DNA from: Aurantiochytrium sp. KH105
Lineage: Eukaryota; Sar; Bigyra; Thraustochytrida; Thraustochytriidae
Length of the DNA: 64,000 nucleotides
Direction: 5' to 3'
Assembly: GCA_003116975.1 (NCBI GenBank)
Contig: BGKB01000053.1
Span: 186,001 to 250,000, forward strand
The notes beneath the pieces are model-generated. The model made no database searches. It was given only the letters and a program-made list of their open reading frames with translations, and was not told the DNA's origin. Shown one piece after another: positions 41,652-49,881 of this stretch (position 1 is its first letter; each line of letters starts with the position of its first letter). The translations under genes and the position numbers were made by a program.

Positions 41652-43262
41652 TTACATGTCGCCGGCATCATTGTAATCGTCATCCTCCGCTTCGTGCTTG
41701 ACCAGGGAGCGCTTCCATTCTGGCATCCTTCGCTTCTTGAGCAAAGTCAAGTCTCGTTTCGAGAGACGATGTACGCGAGCGCTGCCGGCTCGATCAGAGG
41801 GAAGGTCCCATCTTGACTCGCCCATACTCACATCAAAGAAAAAGGTTCGATCTGCCTGCTCATCAAATTCTTCAATGTAAATGGCAGGCGTAGGCACGTG
41901 TTTGGCGTGAAGGGGGATGCCGCTTGCCTTGTCAATGACACCTCGAGAGTATTGGTAGCCGCCTCGATCTGCGAGTCTCTGTTTGACCGCAACCTCGCAA
42001 GCATGGCACACTCCAGCAGCTTGAGCAGGAGCTACTACCGTGCAACCGGGGCACGGGTCCGACTTGACGTTCATTCCCAGGCCAAGATGTAGCAAGCGCG
42101 AGCTTCTCTTCCGCTGCAAGCGCGCGTTGTGATCCTCCTCTTTTCTTGTTTGGGTTGTTGTCGATCGCATCGCCTCTTTGGCCCGGAAGGTTATGTATGG
42201 ATCGTCCGAAGAGATGGGTGTTTTTCGAATACCGAGCTCACAGAGAACATCCATGACGAGCTGCCGTGCCGATTGAGTCCAGGCGTCGTGCAGTGTCGTG
42301 GGGTGCAGCGGATCCTGTTCCTGGACTCGACCAAAGGTGTACTTGTACATTGTCTTTTGCACGAGCAGAAGAGGAACCAAGAAGATTGGATAGCGCAGTA
42401 GAAAGTTCACCAGGGCACTGGGCTCACTGGACTCGAGCCTGTCCTTCATCCAAGCCTCAAGAAGAGCAAGTTCTGCACCCTTGGAGCAGCCTCCGTGCAA
42501 AATATGCAACAACCCGTCGTTGTGGCCAGTGCGATGAAGCGCCATGACAGCCACACTTGCGAGTCCATCACGCGTATTCATTACGAACTGCAGCAGAGTT
42601 CGTGCGAATTTGATGAAACTAATACAGTAGATCCTCTGTTGAATCGTCTCCTGGGCCTTTTGTACGGCGTCTGTGGCACGCTCGCGCGCTTCTTCAAAGG
42701 CAAGGGCAGAGCGTGCATTCTGCCGAGCGAGCAAAGCGGCGCGCTTGTTGGAAGCCACGTCGACGAAAAGTACATCTTGCCGCACGCCTTCGAACACACC
42801 GTAGTGCTGTATGATGACGGAGTCGCCTTGGCGTAATCGGCGCACAGCATCAGCCACGGGGCCCGATTGTGGAAATCCGGCAAAGATCATAAAAGGTTCT
42901 TTGGGGCCCATGTCGGAGACAACGAGGATTCCTTCAAGCTGTCTCGAAGCTGGTGACTGGTTCTTGGCCGTCCGCGCAGCGAATTGAACTTCGCGTACTT
43001 CGACGAGCTCAAAGGTTCCGAAAAGGTGTAGCGCCAAGTCCTCGAGTCCGAGGAGGTTTAGGCCACAATCATGCGAGATGAACCTTCGCACGTCTGTGCC
43101 GCCTCTGTTCCATCCGGAGAATATGCAATACCGCAAGTACAGCTTGCGGAGTCGTGCCTCAGACAGCTCACTCACTTTGGCTTCGCGACAAAGAATGTTC
43201 CAAAGTTTGGCCGGAAAGATGGCGAGCGGACGATGCAGCGTCAGCACCTTGAGCCGGTCCAT
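41652..43262 (-). CDS. WW-like/zinc-knuckle protein of unknown function
   Basis: A 536-aa protein from the ATG at 43262 (MDRLKVLTLHRPLAI); a longer reading begins at TTG. The N-terminal half looks globular and includes ILVVSDMGPKEPFMIFAGFP and LRQGDSVIIQHYGVFEGVRQDVLFVDV, which could be an OB-like beta-barrel. The middle is helical and hydrophobic in places (FLLRYPIFLVPLLLVQKTMYK). Near the C-terminus a CPGC...CHAC pair could bind zinc. It is followed by a WW-like module YIEEFDEQADRTFFFDVSMG then SRWDLP, with only the second Trp kept. The tail is basic then acidic. I do not recognise the family. Convergent with the USP gene (263 bp apart) and divergent from the two-TM protein. Confidence 0.75.
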   Translation of the reverse strand: MDRLKVLTLHRPLAIFPAKLWNILCREAKVSELSEARLRKLYLRYCIFSGWNRGGTDVRRFISHDCGLNLLGLEDLALHLFGTFELVEVREVQFAARTAKNQSPASRQLEGILVVSDMGPKEPFMIFAGFPQSGPVADAVRRLRQGDSVIIQHYGVFEGVRQDVLFVDVASNKRAALLARQNARSALAFEEARERATDAVQKAQETIQQRIYCISFIKFARTLLQFVMNTRDGLASVAVMALHRTGHNDGLLHILHGGCSKGAELALLEAWMKDRLESSEPSALVNFLLRYPIFLVPLLLVQKTMYKYTFGRVQEQDPLHPTTLHDAWTQSARQLVMDVLCELGIRKTPISSDDPYITFRAKEAMRSTTTQTRKEEDHNARLQRKRSSRLLHLGLGMNVKSDPCPGCTVVAPAQAAGVCHACEVAVKQRLADRGGYQYSRGVIDKASGIPLHAKHVPTPAIYIEEFDEQADRTFFFDVSMGESRWDLPSDRAGSARVHRLSKRDLTLLKKRRMPEWKRSLVKHEAEDDDYNDAGDM

Positions 43263-43403
43263 GGGTGCGTGGACCGCGTGTAGAACAGTCGTTGAGCGGA
43301 ACCGATCCAAGCCTCGCGAGAGCGAGGCGCCGGAGAAGAGAGTGCGCGCGAGCGCCTGAGCGCCTGCATTGCCCGCGCCAAAGCTCGATTGAAGCCTGCC
43401 TTG

Positions 43404-43435
<32 letters not shown>

Positions 43436-43725
43436 CTTGCCTTCAAGTCGGGCCTACGACGGAATGTGTGTGGTATGTGTGTGCGCTCTCACATGTCAGT
43501 GTTGGTGTCTCAGAGCATCATCTTGACTTCTTTTTGACACGTCAACGGCCATTTTGACGTCATAAACAAATAATAAGATGGCAAAAGGCGGGAGGGACGC
43601 GCGGTGACACATTGACAGTGAGTGCTTCTGTTCGCAGCTGCAGCTGCTACTGCAGTGCTGCTGCTGCTCCTCCTCCTGCTGCTGCTGCTGTTTTCAAGGA
43701 CACCGAGGTTGGCAGCTGCCGCAAT
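43263..43725. promoter_or_regulatory. Divergent promoter region with CRE-like palindrome
   Basis: 463 bp between two divergent start codons. Contains a (TGCC)n tract (43395-43441), a perfect TGACGTCA palindrome at 43555-43562 with a nearby GACACGTCAAC, and CTGCTG repeats in the leader of the plus-strand gene. TGACGTCA is the classical bZIP (CREB/ATF) site; use here is inference. Confidence 0.5.
43395..43441. repeat. (TGCC)n microsatellite
   Basis: About eleven TGCC units in the divergent promoter. Confidence 0.92.
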
Positions 43726-44823
43726 ATGCTGCCACCGGCGGTGCGCTTCGAGGTGGAGCGACCCGTTGTGGCCAAGAAAGCTTGTTGCCCGCGCCCTCGC
43801 GGAAATACCTGCGCGCGACTTTCGGCATTGGGCGCGGTCCTATTCTGCACGGTCGGAACGCTGCTCGTAGTGTGGTTCCAAGATGCGGACGCGTGGATTC
43901 GGACACGAAAGATTGAGAAGGTGGTGGCACAAGCGAAACAAGCATGGAATCCTGGGTTTGCGGACTATGACTGGTTTGCAGGTCTCTCACCTCTCGTGGT
44001 GAATTTGACGTGGCCGGAATGCAGTGTACAAGTGAGCGGGGTGTTTGATTTTGATCAGAACACCGGAAGCTATGCGATTTCTTTCCACAGCATACCCGAC
44101 GTGTACTTTTCAAGATTTGCAAGCGTCCAAGCCTCATTGTCAACCCATCGTCAGTCGTCGCAAGAGCTTGAGCTAGGGTCATTTATGCTTTTCAAGTACG
44201 GTGCCTTTGTGCACGAGAAGTCGCACACCGTGCCGAAGCTCATGAGCCGTGATCAATGCACTCATGACTATGGAGGCATCAGCGTGAACCAGCTTTGCTT
44301 TATATTTTCTCGTCTTGAGGGCGTTTGCATTCAGGTCGAGGAAAGTCCACAAGGCAATATTCAACTCACCCAGCAGAGCAAGGGATACACTGGGTGCGCA
44401 TGGGACTCTGATACGCATGGATCTCCGGCAATGTATGCACCGCTTGTGGCGGATGCGGGAGATGCGAGCAGAGAGCACCCAGTGAAAAAACCAGTCTCCT
44501 TTGACGGACTCACGCTGGAGTTGAGGTTCTCCCGGGACCCGCGTGTTATTGCGCAGAACTTGGCTCATACATCTGCGTCTGAGGTCAATCAGAGCGGCGC
44601 AGATACTAGTGTTCGAAGTTCTGCACTGCGCGTCGTTGGTTTTGCTCTCATTACGCTTGCGGGCATTCTTGCAAGCTATTCGTGTCTCCTTTTCGTTGTG
44701 TTGGGAAAGGATGCTTTTGCTCGTGACACTGGCGTACGTTTTACGCGGCTCGTATCGATGGACGATCGAGTCGACGCTTCCGACCATTTCGACGCTTCGA
44801 ACAACGTTGACCCGGCCTGGTAA
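43726..44823 (+). CDS. Two-TM membrane protein with Cys-containing ectodomain
   Basis: A 365-aa protein from the ATG at 43726 (MLPPAVRFEVERP); the frame is open upstream only to a TTG. A short basic, Cys-rich head (KKACCPRPRGNTCAR) precedes the first membrane segment at about 31-51 (LSALGAVLFCTVGTLLVVWF). A large loop of about 250 residues follows, with several Cys and an NLT sequon, probably extracellular or lumenal. The second membrane segment is at about 303-327 (VVGFALITLAGILASYSCLLFVV), then a 38-residue acidic tail. The topology resembles other protist surface proteins with N- and C-termini inside. No recognised domain; function unknown. Confidence 0.75.
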   Translation: MLPPAVRFEVERPVVAKKACCPRPRGNTCARLSALGAVLFCTVGTLLVVWFQDADAWIRTRKIEKVVAQAKQAWNPGFADYDWFAGLSPLVVNLTWPECSVQVSGVFDFDQNTGSYAISFHSIPDVYFSRFASVQASLSTHRQSSQELELGSFMLFKYGAFVHEKSHTVPKLMSRDQCTHDYGGISVNQLCFIFSRLEGVCIQVEESPQGNIQLTQQSKGYTGCAWDSDTHGSPAMYAPLVADAGDASREHPVKKPVSFDGLTLELRFSRDPRVIAQNLAHTSASEVNQSGADTSVRSSALRVVGFALITLAGILASYSCLLFVVLGKDAFARDTGVRFTRLVSMDDRVDASDHFDASNNVDPAW

Positions 44824-45833
44824 TATGTCAAAAAACCAAAAATTTGCAGGGCGAGTTGCAGCTTGTGTCCGACCCGGGTCGCCCTCTTTTTTAGCCAGTC
44901 TCCCGAATCAACCACCAACGGGGAAAAGCCTTGTATCTACACACGGAGGCGTGTCCACTGCTAGAATCAATTTCAAAAGTGGCATGCTATAACGAGAATA
45001 ATTATGTCATTGTAAAGCAGGCAACAGTAGTGAGAGAATTCACAGTGTGTAGGGCGGAAGGTCCTTTAAGTTTAAAATCTAAAATAAAGTACGGCTTCAA
45101 AATTCCCACACTCGACTGTTTGGGGTCGAGGCTATTGAGTTGTAAAGTGGCTTAGATTCACCGCAGCCGTCAATTTACTTTATTTTGGAAGAAATAAAGG
45201 TCGAACAGACACGTTTTTAATAAGTCACATTCAGCGCCGCTTGGAGTCTGGCCACAGCTGACAAAAGCCGTCTACGACGGCAGCTCCTCTTGTAACGGGG
45301 GGAGGGGGGGGCAGTAAAATATGAACCTCCCGAATCGTCCCAAAGTGGTCTTGGGCAACTCTCGCCCGTGCTCAACGCTGGCGGCCCCGGCGCTAAAGAG
45401 AGCACCGCCGCGGACCCGCAAAGCCGGGGCCACGGGCGCCGGCACCTCCGAGGGCGGCTGCCAGCCCGAGGCGAACGCCCTCAGCCTCGAGGACTTCCAG
45501 AGCTCTCGGGAGACGCCGAATGACGCCGAATTATGGTGCATGCCAAGCAAGTCACTGTCATTGCAATCATGCGTTCTGAAATTGTGGGGAAGATCTCAGC
45601 TGGGTTCCTCGCCATGAGCGACTGCAACAACGATGAACAACGAAGCGATTGAAATCCGCGCTTGGTTTACGAACAACGAAAGGGATTGAGCCCTGCGCTT
45701 GGCGGCAGCAGACCAGACCCTCAACCAGAAGGTTGTCCAGCAAGAGCGGGAGCAAGAGCAAAGAGTGACGGGAAGACGCAAGGCTTGGGCAAGACACAGC
45801 CTACGTGCTCAGTGAGTTCATAAGACACGCAAG
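44824..45833. other. Intergenic, AT-rich then GC-rich
   Basis: About 1 kb. The first 400 bp are AT-rich with no gene. A GC-biased block at 45321-45617 may be coding (separate entry). The last 200 bp form the U-poor, GCAAGAGC-rich leader of the first SDR gene. Confidence 0.5.
45321..45617 (+). CDS. Possible small protein, 98 codons
   Basis: An ATG-initiated frame (MNLPNRPKVVLGNSRPCSTL) with strong preference for G or C in the third codon position (roughly 80% up to codon 72), in an otherwise AT-rich interval. This resembles the codon use of real genes in the window. No domain is recognised, and the C-terminal part loses the bias, so an unrecognised exon is an alternative. Confidence 0.3.
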   Translation: MNLPNRPKVVLGNSRPCSTLAAPALKRAPPRTRKAGATGAGTSEGGCQPEANALSLEDFQSSRETPNDAELWCMPSKSLSLQSCVLKLWGRSQLGSSP

Positions 45834-46724
45834 ATGAAGGTCTTTGTCACGAGTGCCACTGGCTGGGTCGGGTCCGGAGTCACGAGGCTGCTTCTCGAGG
45901 AGGGCCACGAAGTCACGGCGCTCGTGCGCTCCGAGGCGTCGGAAAAGAAGGCCAAGGAAGCAGGCGCAAAGACTGTCTTTGGCGATCTCGAAAAACTTGA
46001 TGACCTCAAGGAAGCAGCAAAGGCCGCCGACGCCGTCATCCACACGGCCTTCGTCCACGATTTTAGCCGCTACGCCGAGTGCGTGGCGATCGAAAAATCG
46101 GCCGTCGGCGCCATTCTCGACGGCCTCTCCGGCTCTGGCAAGACCTTCGTCCTCGCTTCCGGGCTCCTGGGCACCGGAGATGAAGACACGCTGCCGCCCC
46201 TCGACGGCGCCTTATCCATTCGTGGCGCTGTCGAACGTCTTGTGCTCGAGCGTGGCGAGAAGGAAAAGGTCCGCATTGCCATCGTGCGTCTCCCGCCTTC
46301 GGTCCATGGCGTCGGTGAGAAGGGTTTTGTGCCCATGCTCTACGGCATTGCCAAGGCCAAAGGCGTTTCGGCCTACGTTGACAAGGGCGACAACCGCTGG
46401 GCTGCAGTGCATCGCGATGACGCCGCTCGCGCCTTTGTGCTGGCGATGACCAAGGGTCCGGACGGCCAGCGTGCGCATGTGGTGGCCGAGCCAGAGGGCG
46501 TCCGTCTGCGGGACATCGCCGAGGCGATCGGCAAGCAGCTCGACATTCCTGTCAAGTCGATCTCGGGCGAGGATGCTGTGAACGAGCACTTCGGAGGCTT
46601 CGCAGGCTTTGTCTCACGGATGATGATCTCCCCGCCCACGACGCTGACGCAAGAGCGTCTTGGCTGGAAGCCTGAGGCTCGCAGCCTTCTTGACGATATC
46701 GCGGATCCCGCGTACTTTGCCTAG
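45834..46724 (+). CDS. NAD(P)-binding atypical SDR protein, copy A
   Basis: A 296-aa extended/atypical short-chain dehydrogenase or NAD-dependent epimerase-like protein. The Rossmann motif is MKVFVTSATGWVGSGVTRLL (the TGxxGxxG variant reads TSATGWVGS). It is followed by VTALVRSEASEKKAK, the nucleotide-contact stretch GDLEKLDDL, and a second strand AADAVIHTAF. The usual YxxxK is not obvious; RGAVERLVLERGEKEKVRIAIVRLPPSVHG corresponds to the region around it, so the Tyr appears replaced. Similar proteins are annotated NAD-dependent epimerase/dehydratase or dTDP-rhamnose reductase-like, with unknown substrate. It is followed 597 bp downstream by a near-duplicate. ATG at 45834, single exon. Confidence 0.9.
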   Translation: MKVFVTSATGWVGSGVTRLLLEEGHEVTALVRSEASEKKAKEAGAKTVFGDLEKLDDLKEAAKAADAVIHTAFVHDFSRYAECVAIEKSAVGAILDGLSGSGKTFVLASGLLGTGDEDTLPPLDGALSIRGAVERLVLERGEKEKVRIAIVRLPPSVHGVGEKGFVPMLYGIAKAKGVSAYVDKGDNRWAAVHRDDAARAFVLAMTKGPDGQRAHVVAEPEGVRLRDIAEAIGKQLDIPVKSISGEDAVNEHFGGFAGFVSRMMISPPTTLTQERLGWKPEARSLLDDIADPAYFA

Positions 46725-47321
46725 AGAACATCACAAACACTAAACCTCATTTAGTGCTTGTTATGCATCTTTTATTTTCTGTTTTCCAGCAAAGCTGTTG
46801 CGATCGTGCTCAGGCTGCTGAAGCACGCATCTTACATACGGTGCTCCAGCGTCTTCAGCATCTATCGACGTTCATATCTCACACCTACCATTTCTCGATT
46901 CTCTCGCCTATTACGACCAACTCGGCCTGGACCGCCACTATCATCAGCTTCGCGCCTCCGCTCCTGATGCACACCCAAGCCCTCAGAGTACCTCGGGTAC
47001 GTCCGCCAAGGCGCCGGCGCCCGTGGCTTCCCCTTCGCGGCTCCCCCTTCGCGGCTCCGCGGCGACTTTCTGTAAAGCGCCGTAAAAACCAGCGTCGGTC
47101 ACGGGTGAAAGGCACCCGACGCCGAGTTGGGAGAAGATGAAGAGTCTCGGGAGGTTGAGGAGTTCGTGCGACGCGCGATCCGGGCTGGACCAAACCCGCA
47201 ACTAGAAGCAAAGCCAGCAAGAGCACAAGCAACAAAGAGAGAAGCAGCCAAAGCGAGCAAGAGCAAGCGAAGGACACAGTCGACTGCGAGACACTTTCCA
47301 CACAACACGCTTAAGAGCAAG
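46725..47321. other. Spacer between SDR duplicates
   Basis: 597 bp. The first 300 bp are AT-richer and unlike the sequence upstream of copy A. The last 120 bp are a U-poor leader with CAAGAGCACAAGCAACAAAG-type sequence. It reads open into copy B from a TTG at 47127 but has no ATG. No gene. Confidence 0.5.
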
Positions 47322-48212
47322 ATGAAGATCTTTGTCACGAGCGCCACCGGCTGGGTCGGCTCCGAAGTCACAAGATTGCTCGTCAAAGAAGGCCACGACG
47401 TCACGGCGCTCGTGCGCTCCGAGGCGTCGGAAAAGAAAGCCAAGGCCGCAGGCGTCAAGACGGTCTCCGGTGACCTCGAAAGCCTCGACGTTCTCAAGGA
47501 AGCAGCAAAGGCCGCCGACGCCGTCATCCACACGGCCTTCATTCACGACTTTGCCCGCTACGCCGAATGCGTGGCCATCGACAAGGCGGCCGTCAGCGCC
47601 ATTCTCGACGGCCTCTCCGGCTCCGGCAAGACCTTCGTCCTCGCTTCCGCGCTTCTCGGCACCGGAGATGAAGACACGCTGCCGCCCCTCGACGGCTTCT
47701 CGGCCATTCGCGGCGCTGTCGAACGTCTTGCGCTCGAGCGTGGCGAGAAGGAAAAGGTCCGCGTTGCCATCGTGCGTCTGCCGCCTTCGGTCCACGGTGT
47801 CGGCGAGAAGGCCTTTGTGCCCATGCTCTACGGCATTGCCAAGGCCAAAGGCGTTTCGGCCTACGTTGACAAGGGCGACAACCGCTGGGCTGCAGTGCAT
47901 CGCGATGACGCCGCTCGCGCCTTTGTGCTGGCGATGACCAAGGGTCCGGACGGCCAGCGTGCTCATGCAGTGGCCGAGCCAGAGGGCGTCCGTCTGCGGG
48001 ACATCGCCGAGGCGATCGGCAAGCAGCTCGACATTCCTGTCAAGTCGATCTCGGGCGAGGATGCTGTGAACGAGCACTTCGGAGGCTTCGCAGGCTTTGT
48101 CTCGCTGACGATGACCTCACCGCCCACGACGCTGACGCAAGAGCGTCTTGGCTGGAAGCCTGAGGCTCGCAGCCTTCTTGACGATATCGCGGATCCCGCG
48201 TACTTTGCCTAG
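47322..48212 (+). CDS. NAD(P)-binding atypical SDR protein, copy B
   Basis: 296 aa, the same length as copy A and collinear with it (offset 1488 bp). The N-terminal half differs at scattered positions, for example GSEVTRLLVKEGHDVT versus GSGVTRLLLEEGHEVT. The last 130 codons are nearly identical at the DNA level, and similarity stops at the stop codon. The Rossmann motif TSATGWVGS and the IVRLPPSVHGVGEK segment are retained, so both copies should bind NAD(P). The start is the ATG at 47322 (MKIFVTSATGW), aligned with copy A; upstream open sequence is leader. Substrate unknown. Confidence 0.9.
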   Translation: MKIFVTSATGWVGSEVTRLLVKEGHDVTALVRSEASEKKAKAAGVKTVSGDLESLDVLKEAAKAADAVIHTAFIHDFARYAECVAIDKAAVSAILDGLSGSGKTFVLASALLGTGDEDTLPPLDGFSAIRGAVERLALERGEKEKVRVAIVRLPPSVHGVGEKAFVPMLYGIAKAKGVSAYVDKGDNRWAAVHRDDAARAFVLAMTKGPDGQRAHAVAEPEGVRLRDIAEAIGKQLDIPVKSISGEDAVNEHFGGFAGFVSLTMTSPPTTLTQERLGWKPEARSLLDDIADPAYFA

Positions 48213-48553
48213 ACGCAGTCACACTTTGCCGAACGCTGTGGCTCTTTTCGCCGCAATTGCGCAAGGTATACTAAAAACATCTCTTACTGTTTTCTACATT
48301 GATGATCGCGAAATACCTTGAAAAGGAGCGGGTAAGTGGACATTGTACGAGGCGCAATTGCAAGCGCATTGTTTTCATGTCTGGAAAAATATGCAGAAAA
48401 TGGCAGGGTAGAAAAATTGACAATCTTTGATAGGGAAAAAAGAAGATTGCGCAAGAGCGCGGCGATGTAATCGCGAATCAAACAGAGAAGAGAAATGACG
48501 GATCGGAGCGCTTGATCCTAAAAAGTCGGACAATGACAGGCAACGTGCGTCCT
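48213..48553. other. Intergenic, convergent 3' ends
   Basis: 341 bp of AT-richer sequence between SDR copy B and the FUN14 gene. Nothing recognised. Confidence 0.5.
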
Positions 48554-49327
48554 TTAGCGGCCCTTGACAATTTTCTTGGAGGTCTCGATCATATCGAGAA
48601 GCTCGGCCTTCTCCGTGCCTTGCACGGGCAGGTCATACAGGCCTGTTGCTACGTTGACGTCGTTCTTGACTTCCCATTCAATCTGACGAAGTTCCTCGAT
48701 GGAGCGCGCGTTGAGCTTCTCGGCAAGAATGACCTTGGGGTCGACATAGGGAACGGGGTTCGTGCCCGGAACGCCAAACTTGGAGCCAATACGGCGCAGG
48801 CTGTCCGCGCCCTTTTCGAGGTTGTGCTTGCTGAAGAGATCAGTTGGAACCCCACCTAGCGCCAAGCTCGTGGCTCCACCGTAGACGAAGGGCGTCGCAA
48901 AGGCGAGACTCATGGAGCGCGTGAGGCCATAGGCGAATCCCGAGGCGAACCCGCTGCCGGCAGGCATGTTGAACTTGAGGAGTTCCTGCGTGTTGTTGAG
49001 CATGAGCCTAAAGTCCTCCGAGGTGATCTTGCCGTCGCCGTTCATATCAAGGATTCCGTAATAGTCGCGCTGCACCTTTCGCCAGTTCACGTCGATGTAG
49101 CCGAGATACGCCAGGCTCTGCACGAAGACGAAGCCGCTTCCGAGAACAACGGCGGCGACCTTGCCGCCCTGGCGGAGAGCAAACCCGGACGTGAGGCCGG
49201 CGGCCGTGCCAACGCCCAGCTGCGTGCCTGCGGGCACGAGCCTCGTCACGAGGTCATCCTCCTCGACCTTGACGGCGCCTCCCGCGGGAGGCGTCGCCGG
49301 CGGCGTCGGCGTCGGCATCGTCGCCAT
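48554..49327 (-). CDS. FUN14-domain protein with internal EF-hand
   Basis: A 257-aa FUN14 (FUNDC1-like) membrane protein. The first FUN14 half is at about 37-82 (LGVGTAAGLTSGFALRQGGKVAAVVLGSGF, then YLGYIDVNW) and the second at about 123-160 (AGSGFASGFAYGLTRSMSLAFATPFVYGG). Between them lies a canonical EF-hand loop D94-M-N-G-D-G-K-I-T-S-E-D105 with its flanking helix, suggesting direct Ca2+ sensing. FUN14 proteins sit in the outer mitochondrial or plastid membrane and act in mitophagy and ER-mitochondria contacts. No LC3-interacting motif is clear at the N-terminus, which is Pro/Thr-rich. The C-terminal 75 residues form a conserved-looking helical domain of unknown role. ATG at 49327. Divergent from the CDP-alcohol phosphatidyltransferase gene. 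Confidence 0.88.
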   Translation of the reverse strand: MATMPTPTPPATPPAGGAVKVEEDDLVTRLVPAGTQLGVGTAAGLTSGFALRQGGKVAAVVLGSGFVFVQSLAYLGYIDVNWRKVQRDYYGILDMNGDGKITSEDFRLMLNNTQELLKFNMPAGSGFASGFAYGLTRSMSLAFATPFVYGGATSLALGGVPTDLFSKHNLEKGADSLRRIGSKFGVPGTNPVPYVDPKVILAEKLNARSIEELRQIEWEVKNDVNVATGLYDLPVQGTEKAELLDMIETSKKIVKGR

Positions 49328-49881
49328 GTTCCCCTCGCCGCCTGCTCCTTCGAGCAGCCAGCCGCGCGCGCTCGCTGGCTGGCACGCTCGCGAGCGTCGA
49401 TCGCAGAGCGCGCTCGCGCGGGGCCGCCGGTCGCTCCGTTCGCGCGGGCTGCCGGCTCGCCGCGCGCGCAGGCAGTCTCTCGCTCGCGGCTCGGCGTGGC
49501 TGGATGCAGTTCTGCTGCCGCGGCGGGCTCGTCACGGGCGCGCCATAGCCGACTTGCGGCGGCGGATAGCCCACTTGCGGCCCGCGGCCACAAGGGCGCG
49601 CGGCCGCGGATCGGCCCCGAGCCCGCGAAGCCGCCGGGAAGGGGCCGCGGCGGCCGCGCGGATCCCGGAGTGGCGGTTGCGTGAGCGCGGGACGCGGCCC
49701 CTGCGAGAAGCAGGGAGACGAGATGGCAGAACGATAATCGCGAATTGGGTGAATTGATCGAGCGATCGATCGATCGATCGATCGACCGATCGACCGACCG
49801 GAGCGAGGCGCCATCGCGCGGCGCGGCGAGGCCCTCGCCCCCGTCGCGGCCGGGCCGGCGGCTGCGCGCTGCGGCGCGCGG
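49328..49881. promoter_or_regulatory. Divergent promoter, FUN14 and CDP-alcohol transferase genes
   Basis: 554 bp, very GC-rich. Holds two near-identical copies of ATAGCC(G/C)ACTTGCGG (49545-49559 and 49566-49580) and a (GATC)n tract (49755-49800). The first copy matches a 14-mer upstream of the Gln-rich gene. Confidence 0.5.
49755..49800. repeat. (GATC)n microsatellite
   Basis: About ten GATC/GACC units. Every GATC is palindromic, so the tract can form cruciform-like structure. Confidence 0.92.
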
